64,000 nucleotides of DNA from Galaxea fascicularis (Eukaryota > Cnidaria > Anthozoa > Scleractinia > Euphylliidae), in assembly GCA_948470475.1 (NCBI GenBank), contig OX419341.1:29462900-29526899 (forward strand), in the 5' to 3' direction. The position numbers and the translations under genes are program-made. The notes below the pieces were generated by a model, which was not told where the DNA came from, did not search any database, and saw nothing but the letters and a program-made list of their open reading frames with translations. Shown here piece by piece: positions 23,001-36,359 of this stretch. How positions within the stretch are numbered: the stretch's first letter is position 1; every line of letters starts with the position of its first letter.

Positions 23001-26000
23001 TTATCTATCTTGATTTATCTTTCTATAGTTTTCCACCATGCGATCGTAATAGTCGCGAGAAAGCCAGAAACACTGCAGGGGGTCCACTTGACTGGAGCTG
23101 TGAATAAGAGCACAACAGAGAGAAAAAAAAAATTAAGGGTGACCGCTCAAAAGAAAACTACTGAGTAAGTCTTCTTGAATGCGTAGACCAGTGTCATGAA
23201 AGATCATTCGAATGAACGCGGTTGAGCCATGCTCAATAACAATGCAACTTTGTGGGTAACATCCTTGCTTGCGACCGTTCGCATGAAGGCTAGTAAGCAG
23301 TGTTTCTTCAAAGGCATTACTTTTAGTCATTTTTCCAAATGTAAAAACCTGAAAGTGGCGTACCTTTTACCATTACAAAACTTGATGACGAGTCTGCGAC
23401 CATTTGCTCCAGAAACCCAACCTGGCAGGTACACGTACAAAGCTAGAACACAGAGGAAACAAAAGAATCGTCATCGTGTCTTCTTATGCGTGGCCTTTGC
23501 TTCCGACGCTTGGCATCAGATGCATCTCTTCTAATACTTTAACGGTTTATTTTTGTCCACTTACAAGTCGCCCGCGTATAGTAATGGACATATTTTCCCG
23601 CTTATTCGACTATCAGCTTGCTTATCTTCCGGACTGTCCACATTCTTTCCATTTTCAGGCACTTGCCACCAGTTGCACGTCTACTCGGCGCTTACACTGC
23701 TTGCTGAACAAAATTTACCGCGTTTAGCGCTGGCTGTCCTTTTTTATTGTAAGCTCTCATGGTTCGTTACAACATATTCACCCGATTTTAGGTTTAAATT
23801 TGCACTGAAGAGTCGCAAGTAAATTACTTGATGTAAACCGTACGTACCAACACAGAGATTGTTTTCTTGACAGTTTTAGAGACAGCTTGATTGATTGCAC
23901 ATTAAACCTTCTCTCTACACCTCTCCATACCTGGATTTATTAATGCGAGCACTCGGTCTCCTATGGCCAGCTGGCGACGCTTTGTGTGAGTGCCAAAGAT
24001 GTATCCAGAACTCTGCAGACAATGAAAAGTATACAACTTGATTATGATTGACGTTTTCGTAAACTTAGTAAACGTAGATATTCCTTACCGAAAATGATCC
24101 TTCGCCAGCAATTTCTTTGTCATGCAGGGTAAAACAGCATAGTGCAGTGAGCACTCCTTTACTACCCATTTGTTCCAGGTTCGAATCCTGCAATCAGTGT
24201 TTAACACACGCCTTGCTCTGAGGGGCTTGTCTTCGGATTTATCAGTTTGGCTTTATCCCCCAAAACTGTGATTCTCTCGAGAAGCAGAGGATCTGGACGA
24301 AATCACTTACAGTTACTCACAACATTTTTTTAAAGTACAAGAGGTGGAATTTGAAGAAGGGGCCAGGAGATGAACTTGTCCACAGCTTTCTTCTGGTCCC
24401 TCCCAATGGAGTTTGACGAGTCTACCCTTAAGCATAAATACCAAACGCTACTTTACCTGTAGCTGTACCGTTTGATCAGCCCACTCGATAATGTACTGTC
24501 GACCATTGCCAACACGTTCCCGTACAGTTCCTAAAGAAACACGTGCTTGTAAGTATCCAGTTTTACCAATAAGTATAGGTAATCGCATGGGGCCGAGTAA
24601 AATTAAGGATTAATCATCACGCGTGTTTTTAGAAGTTGTCGCGCAGCGTTGTTTATGCACTGGTTAGTTGGAGCAATTCCTTCGGAAACTGATTTCAAAA
24701 ACCCTCTTTTCTGTACTTTATTATTGGTTTAAATGCGCAAATGTAAGGCAAGTAGTTTACTTACTGCATAAAAAACAAGCAAACCAAGTTGAATTGTAGA
24801 GATAGGGTTGGATGAAAAACATCAAGAAGGGTGAATGTGAACAAGTTTAGTGAAAACAAAAACGTACTGATGATGTGCTGATGAGGCATACGAATGGGAT
24901 TACTGCTTACATTGAACCTCGAATGTAATAAATCCCAACGGGTTTTTGTTTCTGCACCAGACATTTCACCCAAAATGGTGGCGTCGTTCTTGAAGCTCCC
25001 TTGGGGAGAACCAACAAAATTAAACAGCACCGCATATAGGTCCAAGGAGTTTCCCTTAATATGAATTGGACCCCTTAGGTTGGAAATAATGCACTCTACC
25101 AGGGAATACTTGGACGAGTTGCCTGATTTTCAAATTACGTACCAAGATAGAACATGCCGTCTTTATCGTTCCTGGCCACTACAGCCTGACCGACTAAGCG
25201 CTCCTCACAGTGCAGAATATACTGACAGTCTCTCTCAAACTTGTCGGGTGTTATTAGGTAGCTCTCCTCGCGTGGTATAACACTCTCTATTCCATCATAA
25301 TGTCGCACGCGTAAGTCGTTACCCTCCAGACTGAGCACAGTTCCTGTGAAGACAACAAAACCACCGATAGGGTTCCTATCGATCAGGATGAAAACAAAGC
25401 TTTTCCTATTCACTACCCGATTTTCACTGACCACACACAAGACAATCGTTTAGTAATAGTTAGCGATGAGGCCGAAGAAAGCGCTGTGCCTGACCTTAAC
25501 GTTTTAACAAACTAGTCCATGGGTTAGTGGAGTCTTAAATATACTAGCCAAATGGTGTCAATTGATAGCAAAGCACCGATCGCCTCACAAGACCAATATA
25601 CCGAGCATGTATCAGAGATTTTTTTTCCATTTCATTTTTGAGATCAACTAATTTAAGCAAATATAAAATACCTGGTGCATAGCTGTAGGGGAAAGAAGGA
25701 TGCAGCGCTATCACAGGATCATGCAAACCAATCTCATTATCAGCATCATCAGATTCTGTGATGATATCGGGTCGGTAGATTGGTTCCAAGTCCCCTACGC
25801 TGTCCTCAACTAAATAACTCCCGTCTCCACAGTCTTGACGGATAGTGCCTGGAAGAAGGAGGAAATAAACTCAATTGCTTCTGTTCTACACCTCTGCTTT
25901 TAGCACTAACAACTACCTGAACTGCATCTGATTTCTCCTTGCAACATAGAATTCTTTGTTAAACATAGGAACTCTGGTGGTCAATACTTCCTTTCACAAC

Positions 26001-28562
26001 TGTTTCTCGTGGCGTTTAAGCTCAGGTGACAGTCACTGCGAGTCTCTCATTCGCACTCTCACATGTAACTTTACTGTCGCACTGTTTTCAAAGCTGTATT
26101 AACTTACTTCTACTTTTGAATCTGTGTATTTTGATTACCTCGGTAGTACCATCCCTCGTCTGACCATCGAGCTAGTACTTCTTCTCCCACTTCCAAAGTT
26201 TTTGGAACGCGGCCACTTTCTACCGCGGGGTCTTCGTCAGGAGGAAGGCGGGCTGTGGATAAGAAAGAAGCATCGTTCACTTTACTTTGCTTTTTGTTTA
26301 AATTTAACCGTGTTTTTCCATCAACTAAGTCCTTGTGAATGTGGTGACGTGCATTCAGATTAGCTAAATCCCACTAATGACCAAGAAGCAAGAACCTAAG
26401 GACGACAGCCCAGAATCAAATATCTTCTACGCAATCAAATATTAAAGCTGTTATGCAAGGGAAATATGAGTATTAGTTAATTCTTAATTAATTTTATCGT
26501 GTTTAAGTAAAGTTATTGTTTTTTAAATGATGCCGTAGCTTGGTTAATCCGCTAGATACACGACAATCAACTGCTTAGCCGCGAGAGATTTCTCCAAGTT
26601 TCCGACGCTTAGCGGTGTCGTGGTATAAATGTTTATTATTGACGGAAGTTGGCCACTGTGCTAAACCGCAGCTTAAATGTCGCTACCTGTTGTTTTAGTT
26701 CTCATTATTGCTGTTGATTTTTTATTTACCGAATTCATGTAATTAAATTGATGATAACAGTGAAACAACTTACAGATCAAGAGCCCGTGAGATCCTTTTG
26801 TCAACAGACACGCTTCGTTTCCATTGGATACGTGAATCTGAACAGCAGGGGGCTCGTCTTCACTGGCTGCAGGAGTTACAGCCTCTGCTACGTCAACATA
26901 TTGTTCATCATCTGAGGAGTTTGACGATGACAATGATAACGACGACGACGACGACGATGATGAGGACTGTTTATCTTCCTTGTCGTCTCCTCCTTCCTCT
27001 TCTTTGTGTTCGTCATCAGATTCTAGCGGCAGGCTGTTACGAGAAGCCGACCTTTTTGACGATCGAGACCGAGAAGAGGTCGGCCTCGAAGATTGCGCCA
27101 CGGGGTCCCCAGGCGTTGACGATTTCTCAGATGTCTTTTTAAAGCTGCGTGGCGAGCCTAAAGATAAAAATGTGATGAAATAAATGGAGCAATTATGAAA
27201 AGAGGGTAATCCAGATAATGAACCTTAATAAACCTTCAGCAATTGACTGAACTCGGGTAATAACAATTCATACTCTTGGCGACAACGTTAGTGCTGTTCG
27301 AAGGACACATTCCAACCGTTTAATTTGTATACCACTTGAAGCTCAAACTACAGGTTGGTTTCATTGCCGAAGTCTCTTGTTTTATGTGTCTCCTTGTCGC
27401 CGCTATACTGTTGAATAGGCTGCGTATTTTTTTTTTTTTGCATCTATCAAAACATCAGAGCAACATTTGGATTGGTTGGACAGCAAAAAAGTGTTTTCAG
27501 TTCTTTCAAATAAGGAACGCACCGCGGCTTTCTTACCTTTAGAAGACGATTTCTCAGATTCTTTAACAGAGTCCCTCGGAGATGAGCGCGGGGATGAGCG
27601 AACTGACGAGTGATGGCTTGGAGGAGATATAGACCTTGATCTTGGAGGGGAGACTGGAGGTAAATCAGGCAGTCTGACCCGGGGCCGCTCGGTTCTATCC
27701 GGAGCCGTTAGATTGTTTGCTAGTTGCTGTAAGAGTTGTTGTTGTTGTAGTTGAAGTTGCTGGGTCTGGTTGTATTGCTGCATCAGAAGCTGCTCTTGTT
27801 GTTCTTTTTGTTTTTTCAGCAGATCCTCCTGTTGATTTTGAAGACGCTTTTGTTCTTCTTGGATCTCTTTTTGTCTATTGTCATAAGTCACACAAAACAC
27901 ATTTATTGTGGATCACGGCAACACACGCAACAGCAAATAACAACAAAAAGCAGCAAATATTACAGAGATGTACTCAGTTCAAACCTGTTATTCTGATCAT
28001 CAATCTGTTGTTGCAGGAATCTCTGTTGATCGTCATCCATCTCTCTCCTCTTCTCCTTCAGCTCTTCAGCCGTCCTCTGATGCCGCACTCTCTCCTCCTC
28101 CAGCTGCCTCTGCATATCCTCTATCTTCCTTTTCACCTCGTCCAGTTGCTCCCTATGTTCCTCCTCAAGTTTCTGCTTCAGTTCCTCGAAGGATGGTCTT
28201 CCCTCTGATGCCTCTCGGGGTGACGCGCCATTGAATGAAGATGCAGGGCTTCCGTTAGGGCTCGCACTGCGGCTGCGACTTCTGCTGCCACTTTGGCGTC
28301 CATGGCTGCTGCTCCGGCCGCTACTCTTGTTGGAATGACTGCTGGCCCGACTGCTCGCTTGGCTACGAGGAGATTCATCTCCCTTGCCGTCGTCTAAATC
28401 GAACAATAAAGAAGTTCAGTTGTACATTTATACAGTCACAAGAACTGTTATTTATAAGTATACCTTTATCATCCGGAACAGCATCGTCTTCATCATCCTT
28501 CGTGTATATTCCAAACGGCGTGGTTCTAAAACCAAACCAAGAAATATGAACCAGCGTTTAAG

Positions 28563-28623
<61 letters not shown>

Positions 28624-31600
28624 TAATAACACCTTTATTTAAGTCTCAAATCATTCTAGCTGAACAGGAGTGCTCTACTAATTGAGGAGACTGTTAATCA
28701 AATAAACTCTAAATTAAATCAAATGTTGGTTTTTGAAGAGAGGGGAAAACCGGAGTACCCGGAGAAAAACCTCTCGGAGCAGAGTAGAGAACCAACAAAC
28801 TCAGCCCACTTATGACGTTGAGTCCGGGAATCGAACCCGGGACACATTGGTGGAAGGCGAGCGCTCTCACCACTGCGCCAACCCTGCTCCCCTGATTAAA
28901 CCGAGCAACCTTCAATGCCAGCTGGTAGTCATACATAAACTTCCTAACACTGAGTCCTTTTCTCCAGAGTTAACAGAAGACATGTTGGTGTCCTGTTTCT
29001 ACAACATTTTGGCTAGAAAGCAGGTTTCCAGATACATTTTTAAGGCAGGATGTCAACATCAAATTCCAACGGGTCAGATTCCGGCACCGCTCCCACCAGA
29101 CCATTATATATTTTCGATTAATTTGACGCGTACGGTTTACTCAACTGACCTTGTAGCGGTTTTGACGCGAGACCCCCTTCTATTTGCAACACTGTGAAAG
29201 CAGTGTGGAAGAGTACGGGGATAAAACAAGATTTTCCTGTTATTTTTGCTCAGTGAATGTTGAACCAAGAGCCACTTGTTGAGGTTTTCTTAATATTACC
29301 CAATACTAAAAGAAAACAATAGATCCCACTATGGATCTTCACACGGAATGCCGTACCACACTACAAACTTTCATTTCAATCAACTTACGATCGATAAGCG
29401 GACAGCAAAGCGTCCCTGATGTAGCGACAAGCGAATGTGTAGCGTGCTTTAGAAATCTTCACCAGATCATTTCTCACAGACGTGATCTAAAAGGCAAGCA
29501 ATGGTGTAGCAAATAAACACTTAAAACGTCAACAGAGTTAGAAATGATGGGCAAACCAAAAAAGACCTTAGAGCTGAGAAAAGGTCCCTCTTGAGTCGAT
29601 TTAAAGGAACTTGAGGATCTAAGGTCAGGATTCTCGAGTTTCCCTTCTCCGGAGAGGATTCCAGACTTCATAGTCTCGAACATGAAGATCCTGACCTTGG
29701 ATCCTTGTGCCTCGTTTTGTTATGCTGATCGTGCCGGATATTTTGCTCTCGTACTATGGTTGATGAACAAACAAGATGCCTAGCCTGCAGTCTAAACAGT
29801 TAAGGTTACTGACCTTTTTCCCATTAAAACGCAATATTGTGTAACACTTGGTAGAAGTAGATTTCCTCAGCGGTACAACTTGAACAATTCCCGGCACATA
29901 ACACTGCGCGCCATCAATTATTTCGTCATCCTCATCCTCGCGTGGAACGAGAGTCTTCACGAGCACATGGTCGCCCACCTGATAGGGTAAAGGGCAAGGG
30001 GTAAAGGTTTTATTTACAAAGGGCACCACTTGACAGTTAGACAAGCTACTGGCCCTAGTGGCTGGCGACCCTCAAATTTGGTTGGACACTAGGGATGGTC
30101 ACAGCCAGGGTTCCTTCCCTAGTGGTTCATTAACGTCCCACAGAATCAAATATCAAGAGTTGTGAGACGGAGCCTACGGTTTATCGTCCTTATCCCTAAA
30201 ATCCCAGAAAGTCTAACCATTTGCAGATGTCATTACAAAGGAAGCGCACGGGATAAATAAGAACAGCGCAGGGGCGCTGATCTAGTCTTTGACTTTAAAG
30301 AACAATGAATGCTAGCGGCTGTCAACCATAGTTGTGTAAAGCCACCGTCTTTCAGATGTCAAGCAAAGCAAACTGGGGAAAAACAAGGCTTTAACTTAAA
30401 GACTGGAAATTACAGTACCTTAAGAGAAGGACAGGGCCTAGCTCCTTGCATAGCGATAACGCATCTGGCAGGAACCACCTGACGATCAAAGTTCCGGAAG
30501 TCAACCTCCACATAGCGTGAGTTCAGACACCGTGACACCGCGCCTGCGTAGTAGAATCCGTCCACCTCACTCCTCGCTAGGACCTTGTGGTTCAGTAGGC
30601 GATTTTTGTTGGAGGTGGACTGGACAGGTGGAGACGGCTTGGGAGCCTGTTTCGAATAAAGGAAAACTGTCAGCTTTGTCTAGAACGCCGTTTAGTTCTG
30701 TAAAAATGTCTTAACGAATGTCCAGCTTTAATGAAATCGCCGATATCTACACCAAATTGGGATTTGAGGACTGTAAAGAAAAACAGGTGAATAAGAAGAA
30801 AAACACGGAGGAAACCTGAGAGTGAGCAAAAAGGGAACCGTTAGATGACAAAGAGTCCGAAGTTTGGGTGATGCGCGTGCTCATCACCACGGCTATCGTA
30901 ATCTTCTTCCACCCCCAAATGAGTAGCTCAAGTAGTGTTCATAGCTGTGATGATCACTTAAATCTTTAAACAGTGTTTTGTTGAACATGGCAGGGGATAG
31001 AGGTAGCCTTTCTGTTTGATTCTGTTGTGTCAGTCCTTTTGGGCAGCAAGGTATTAAGAATTCGGTGAAATGTCTCAAATAAGTATAGTATGCTGCAGCT
31101 CAACAAGTCCTAAATGTTGAAAATATTGCGTTTCCTTCCTTATTATGCTTGAACAGAAAATCCAAAAAAGTTACTTCCCAGCAAAAATGTCAGTCATTTT
31201 GAACCGCCTAATTTCCATGCTACACGGTACCTTGGACATGATCTGTTTCATTCGTTTGTTTTCTGCTTGTTCACGAGCTTTCCTCTGCTGTTCCGCTATT
31301 TCACGGGAAGCCTGCACAAAGAACAAAAAATGTTAAGAATCTGACAATGAATTGCGGAAGACAATTGCCACCAAAGAGCTGTATATTTCTTTTTGGGATA
31401 TGTGAGAAGCAAGTAGGGAATTTCATTACTTGACGAGGAATGTTTAAGGCGAAATACTTAGCGAGGTTTAGTTTTACAGAGTGACTATTATATACAGGCG
31501 AGAAGGACTCCTGAGAAGTGACACGGTTTACTGGGTAGAGGTACAGGTAACAGTAACCGGTGCCACTTCACTTCATTTCTTATACAGATCATAATCCCCG

Positions 31601-34600
31601 ACGCTCATTGATGTAAGGGATGGGGAGCAGTTCGTTTCGTTCTGCAGGATTTCACGAATGGTTAGGCCAATGTTTCAACAAAATGCCTGCATTTGTAGAT
31701 TTTAAGAACATTTGATGGTGTGATCGTTTTTACCTGTTCGGATTTCTGTCTCAGGTCTTGGGATTGAAGTAGGAATGTTTGAGCTTGTTGTATTTCCTTC
31801 TCCAGTAAACTGATGTCATCTGGGTTCACTGGCCAACCTTGTTTCTCCAAATCATCTATCATGGACGCCTTGTTACTGAGAAATGACGGAATTTTATCTT
31901 CAGGGTATCTAGTTTTTGAAAGAGCAATATGACAATCTGCGTTAGATATTCTCCAAAAATTCGCCTTCAAGCGAGACAATTTCGAGACAACTTTCGGGTG
32001 AAATGTTGATCTTGATAAGGCATACACGAGTGCGAGTGGAACTCGATTAAACACGTGACCAGGAGCAGCCAACCCCGGGAGGGGGCGGGGGAGTGGGGGT
32101 ACTCCCTTATATGGGCTATATAGGTATATGCGGCGCCAAACGGTATGGTTTTTTAGCCGTTTTGGTCTGAAATAGGGTATGGTTTGAGCACTCCAGTCTT
32201 GAATTGGCGGCGCATGATGCAACCTGCTTTATAGTGTGGAATTTTAAGTTCACAACTTTGTACAGTTTTGTATCCTACTTAATAAAAGCGTATCAACATT
32301 GTCTTTAACATTGGTCTGACCTAGGGAACTGATTATAAGGCAGGTCTGAAGTAGGGTATCAAATTTTTGATCAGGTCTGAAATAGGGTACGGAAAATCAC
32401 AGGTTTTGGTCTGAAATAGGTAAGGGTTTCAGGAAGCGTGCCACACACCCCCACCCAATTTTTCTGAAAGTACCCCCCCTCCCCGCAGCCAACGAAAGCG
32501 CGTTGAGTTTTGACCCGCCCTATCCTGTTATAAAACACTTACTTCATTCGTTCTTCGTCACTGAGATGAACAAACACCAACTCATCAAGACGTCTTGAAG
32601 GAGAAAAAAAGAACACAGATCAAAAGTATTTACTCTGATTCCTATTGGAAAACATCCAATAAACGCGAACAAAGAAATTGTATTACTTGCAGTTCTCCAA
32701 AGTTCGTTACTATTCACGATTATATGTTCAGTTCTGACCTTACCTGAGTAGATAGTAATAGGGCTAACAGCCAGTTCGTATTCATGAGGCTCTTCCAGGT
32801 CGTAAGCCTATCGCCCAACCGTGAGATGTAATTCAGGGCTAGCGACAACACTTTACTTCCAGTGCGTGGGTTCTTGGTCATGGCATTGAAAAGGTTCTAC
32901 TTTTCATTATTTATTTGTTTAACTCTTGGCCACTTTATGAACAATGATCGCGGTTACCTTGTGTAATCACCAATGGCCGTCTCTAGCCGAGCCTCGTAAG
33001 CCTTCAGATTAACTCCTTGAGGGTTTACTAACTGGACTTCATCTCGGTTGCTACCTGATGTATGAGCTAAGGGTAAAACCTAAAGCAGGAAAACAAGAGC
33101 TTTGTTCAACCGAATGAAGACCAAACGTATTCTCGCATCACTCGTTTTCTGAAGACACTGTCCGATAGTTCAGTAGTCGGCGTTTTCCAACACTAACTAC
33201 ATCTTCAGCTCCTCTTCCAAACATACTTACTGGATGAATACGACTAAGAAGCTTTATCCAAACGAAGGTAATTACCCCTCCATATACCAACAAACGGAAA
33301 AAGCGTAACTAGCTATGCAAACAGAATTCAAGCAAATACATGCCACTGGCACAAACCGTGGAAAGATCAATGCAGACCAATCACCTGACCAATGGTTTGC
33401 TTTTGTTTCGGTTTGTGTAGAAATATGAGCGAGTCTTTAATTTATTACCATTCACAGAGCAAAAGATAACAAAACCAAAGCAATACGAATTAACATGTGC
33501 ACGAACGTTTTCGAAACGTATGGGGACAGAATTGCAAAACAGGTTTTCTTTGTGGTGTAACCTCAACCTCAAAACTATAATAACGGGTTTTCTTAGAGAA
33601 CTACGTAAAATTAAGTTCACCTGGTCAAAAACCTTTGAGAGTACATGTTTGTCCAGTATGGGCACATATTTTGTGCTGTGTGGAATCATTGTAGGTGCCA
33701 ATGCGTCCAGGATAGTTAACTTTCTTGCCGCCAGACCGTGTTTCTTTAACCACCTAGCCATGAAACAAGAATTGTTCTGCTCATTTACGTAAAGGTCAAA
33801 CCTCTTTGCTAAAACTGTTTTCAGTCTTGCTTACCTTTTCACTGTCAAAGTCTCGTCACTGTAATAAGATAAAAGAGAAAAGTTGTCATTAGCGAGCAAT
33901 AAGCGACCGTTCATTTTTTATGGGGTGTGTGTGTGTGGGGGGGGGGGGGGGGGAGGGAAATTGGGGGGAGTGTCATTTGCAAATTGTATGCCCCCCAGCT
34001 TACCAGTTTTAGTCACATAACGCCCCTTAAAAAATTTTTGGGAATGATCCCCCCTCCAAACTAAGTTACACCAGCTAGGGGAATTTGAAATTGTAGGACA
34101 TTTGTCACTACTAACTGTAACATCACACGAACTACAAAAATGAAATTGATTCCCTAAACCGCTCTATCCTACATCCACAAGTGACCACAACCTATTTTCA
34201 TTACTGATCAAAGTCCAGGAATGACGGTGTCGTTTATCATCAGTCAGTTACAACAAGGTTTGCTTAATATACTATACTTCCTGCTCACCTTTAGCAATGA
34301 AAACTACTATTTACTTACTCGACGTCGCCGTTAGAGCTTGAACCATTCATCTTCTTTGTTTTTCCTAAGAAAGGAAACAAGGGGGAAAGTTATCAGTTAA
34401 AAAGCTCGGTACTTGATGCTGTCATACTGAATCAGAGAAAAAACAGGTTTCTTTCCCAGGGGATCACAGGGGTTTTGCATCCCTTATCACGACTGTGGGA
34501 GGCTGGCAATGTATTTCCATGGTCTCTCTAATTCGTGTCTTAAGAATGTCAACTGTGAAGTAGTTTAGCTTCGCTCCACTCTTAAGTATAGAGGACAGAC

Positions 34601-36325
34601 TGAAAGAGGCTTTTTCAATCAAAATCACAAACCAAGAGGATTTCTAAAGATCAAATTGTTAACATCTGCACCTCACTGAATGTTTTGCGAATTTTTGAGT
34701 GTGCTTTCCTCTAGACTTCTCTTGTTCATGCTATTGGCCCACTTCAGACACACACGATGGAAAAACACAGTTTGTAACCTAACGAAATTTAAATTTTTTT
34801 TTCACCTTTATTGTGCCTATATGATCAAACTCTTGAGTTGCACTGACGAGAGCACTATTAACGTGCTCATGTGCAGTCATTCATTGTTGCATGTTTTCCT
34901 TACTTGGTTTGAGATGCAAAACAAAGTCACTCATTCATAAATTGAGAGTTGACACATTCTTTCGAAACCTCGAAAATGTTCTGCGAAATTCTTCGCGGTT
35001 TATTATATTAATGCAAATGTTTACGTTTTGGCCGCCGCCGTTGTTTGAAATCCTCGGGCTTCTTCGAAATATATTCCCTTGTCTCTTTAAGCATCCACTC
35101 ACTGGTCTTCTTTCTCAGACCCAATCTCATCTGACTTGTTTTCGTTTCGCCCACTTTGTAAATCGAGGCCTGGGTCGGGGATTGCGGTATATCCTGACAA
35201 GCACTGCTCACAATGTAGTCCTTGTGACTGCTGTAGGCCAACCTTGCACTGGCGGGGCGAGGTTTGGTACTAGCCGGGCCGAGCCTGGCACTAGCTGATC
35301 GGGGCATGGCACTGGCTGGGCGCACCCTGGCACTACTAGCCCTTTCTGAGCGGGGTGGGGAGGGGGTCATGGTGTGTTTCGCTGAGAAAGGCCTGTGGGA
35401 GGATACGCTCACTGAACGGGGGTGGCTTCTGTTGGAGGGAAAAGAGTCAACGTTTGATTCATTAACGCAAAGTAGGAGTGCAAAATGTAAAATCCAGTGC
35501 GAACAGTAAAGAGGGGCATGATCTTCAATTGTTAAGACCTCAGTTACAGAGATGAATTCTAACAGAAAACGCTCTAACTGCGTAAAACTAAAGCCGTTGT
35601 TACACGTTCAAACTTTTAGCTGAAACGTATGTGTAACGGCGCAGCGAAACAAGTTTGAGCAGGCGTTGCACGGTGTAATATGGTCACGAAAAGTAGAACC
35701 GCTTTCTACTTCTGCAACGGTCGTAACGATCGGCGCAGTGGTGATAAAGACAAGAGTTTCACCGTGAAACTGGTCTTGCTCGGACTTGTTGCGCCGCTGC
35801 ACATATGTTTCAGCTAAAAGTTTCAATGTCAAACAGCAGCTTACGGTCGACGCAACCATAAATAAGTCTTGACTGCTCTCTATCCCTCCCTCCCTCTCTC
35901 TCGCTTTAAGGTCGGACAGCTAAGACATACGAAATCATAAAGAATAAAATGTTATTCAGTTCCTCGAAAGGTCCTATCTTTATCAAATTTGTTACAGCTG
36001 AAAGTCGTCCAACAATTTTTTCCGTTTATGCCTACGTAGTTTTCCTGTCTATTATGCTCCACTCGACAGTTTGATCACGTGGGTTTACATTGCACTTACT
36101 TGGAACAGCGTCCAGTATTGGATCCAAACCAGTCAAGCTGTGCACACTCATTTCTTATCATGGTCACTTTCCGCAAATCTGCCGAACCTTTCTCGATCTC
36201 TTCTCTCAAAAGACGAAGGTCTTCACTCTAAAATGCAAGTGTACAAATAGCCTTTTCAATTGGCCATTTCCGAATTACCTCAGGTCTCTTTTTCAAAATG
36301 AGTTTGATTTGGGTGTGAATGAAAG

Positions 36326-36359
<34 letters not shown>

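Noticed and set aside
27717..28208. 163-codon open frame on the plus strand
   Set aside because: It is the antisense of the Gln/Glu-rich exons 33-34 of the VWA3-like gene.
32754..32896. Exon-like open segment (MTKNPRTGSKVLSLALNYIS) on the minus strand
   Set aside because: Exon 25 ends in phase 2, and joining to this segment gives an early stop. Joining exon 25 to 32543-32593 restores the family-like sequence and keeps the whole frame.
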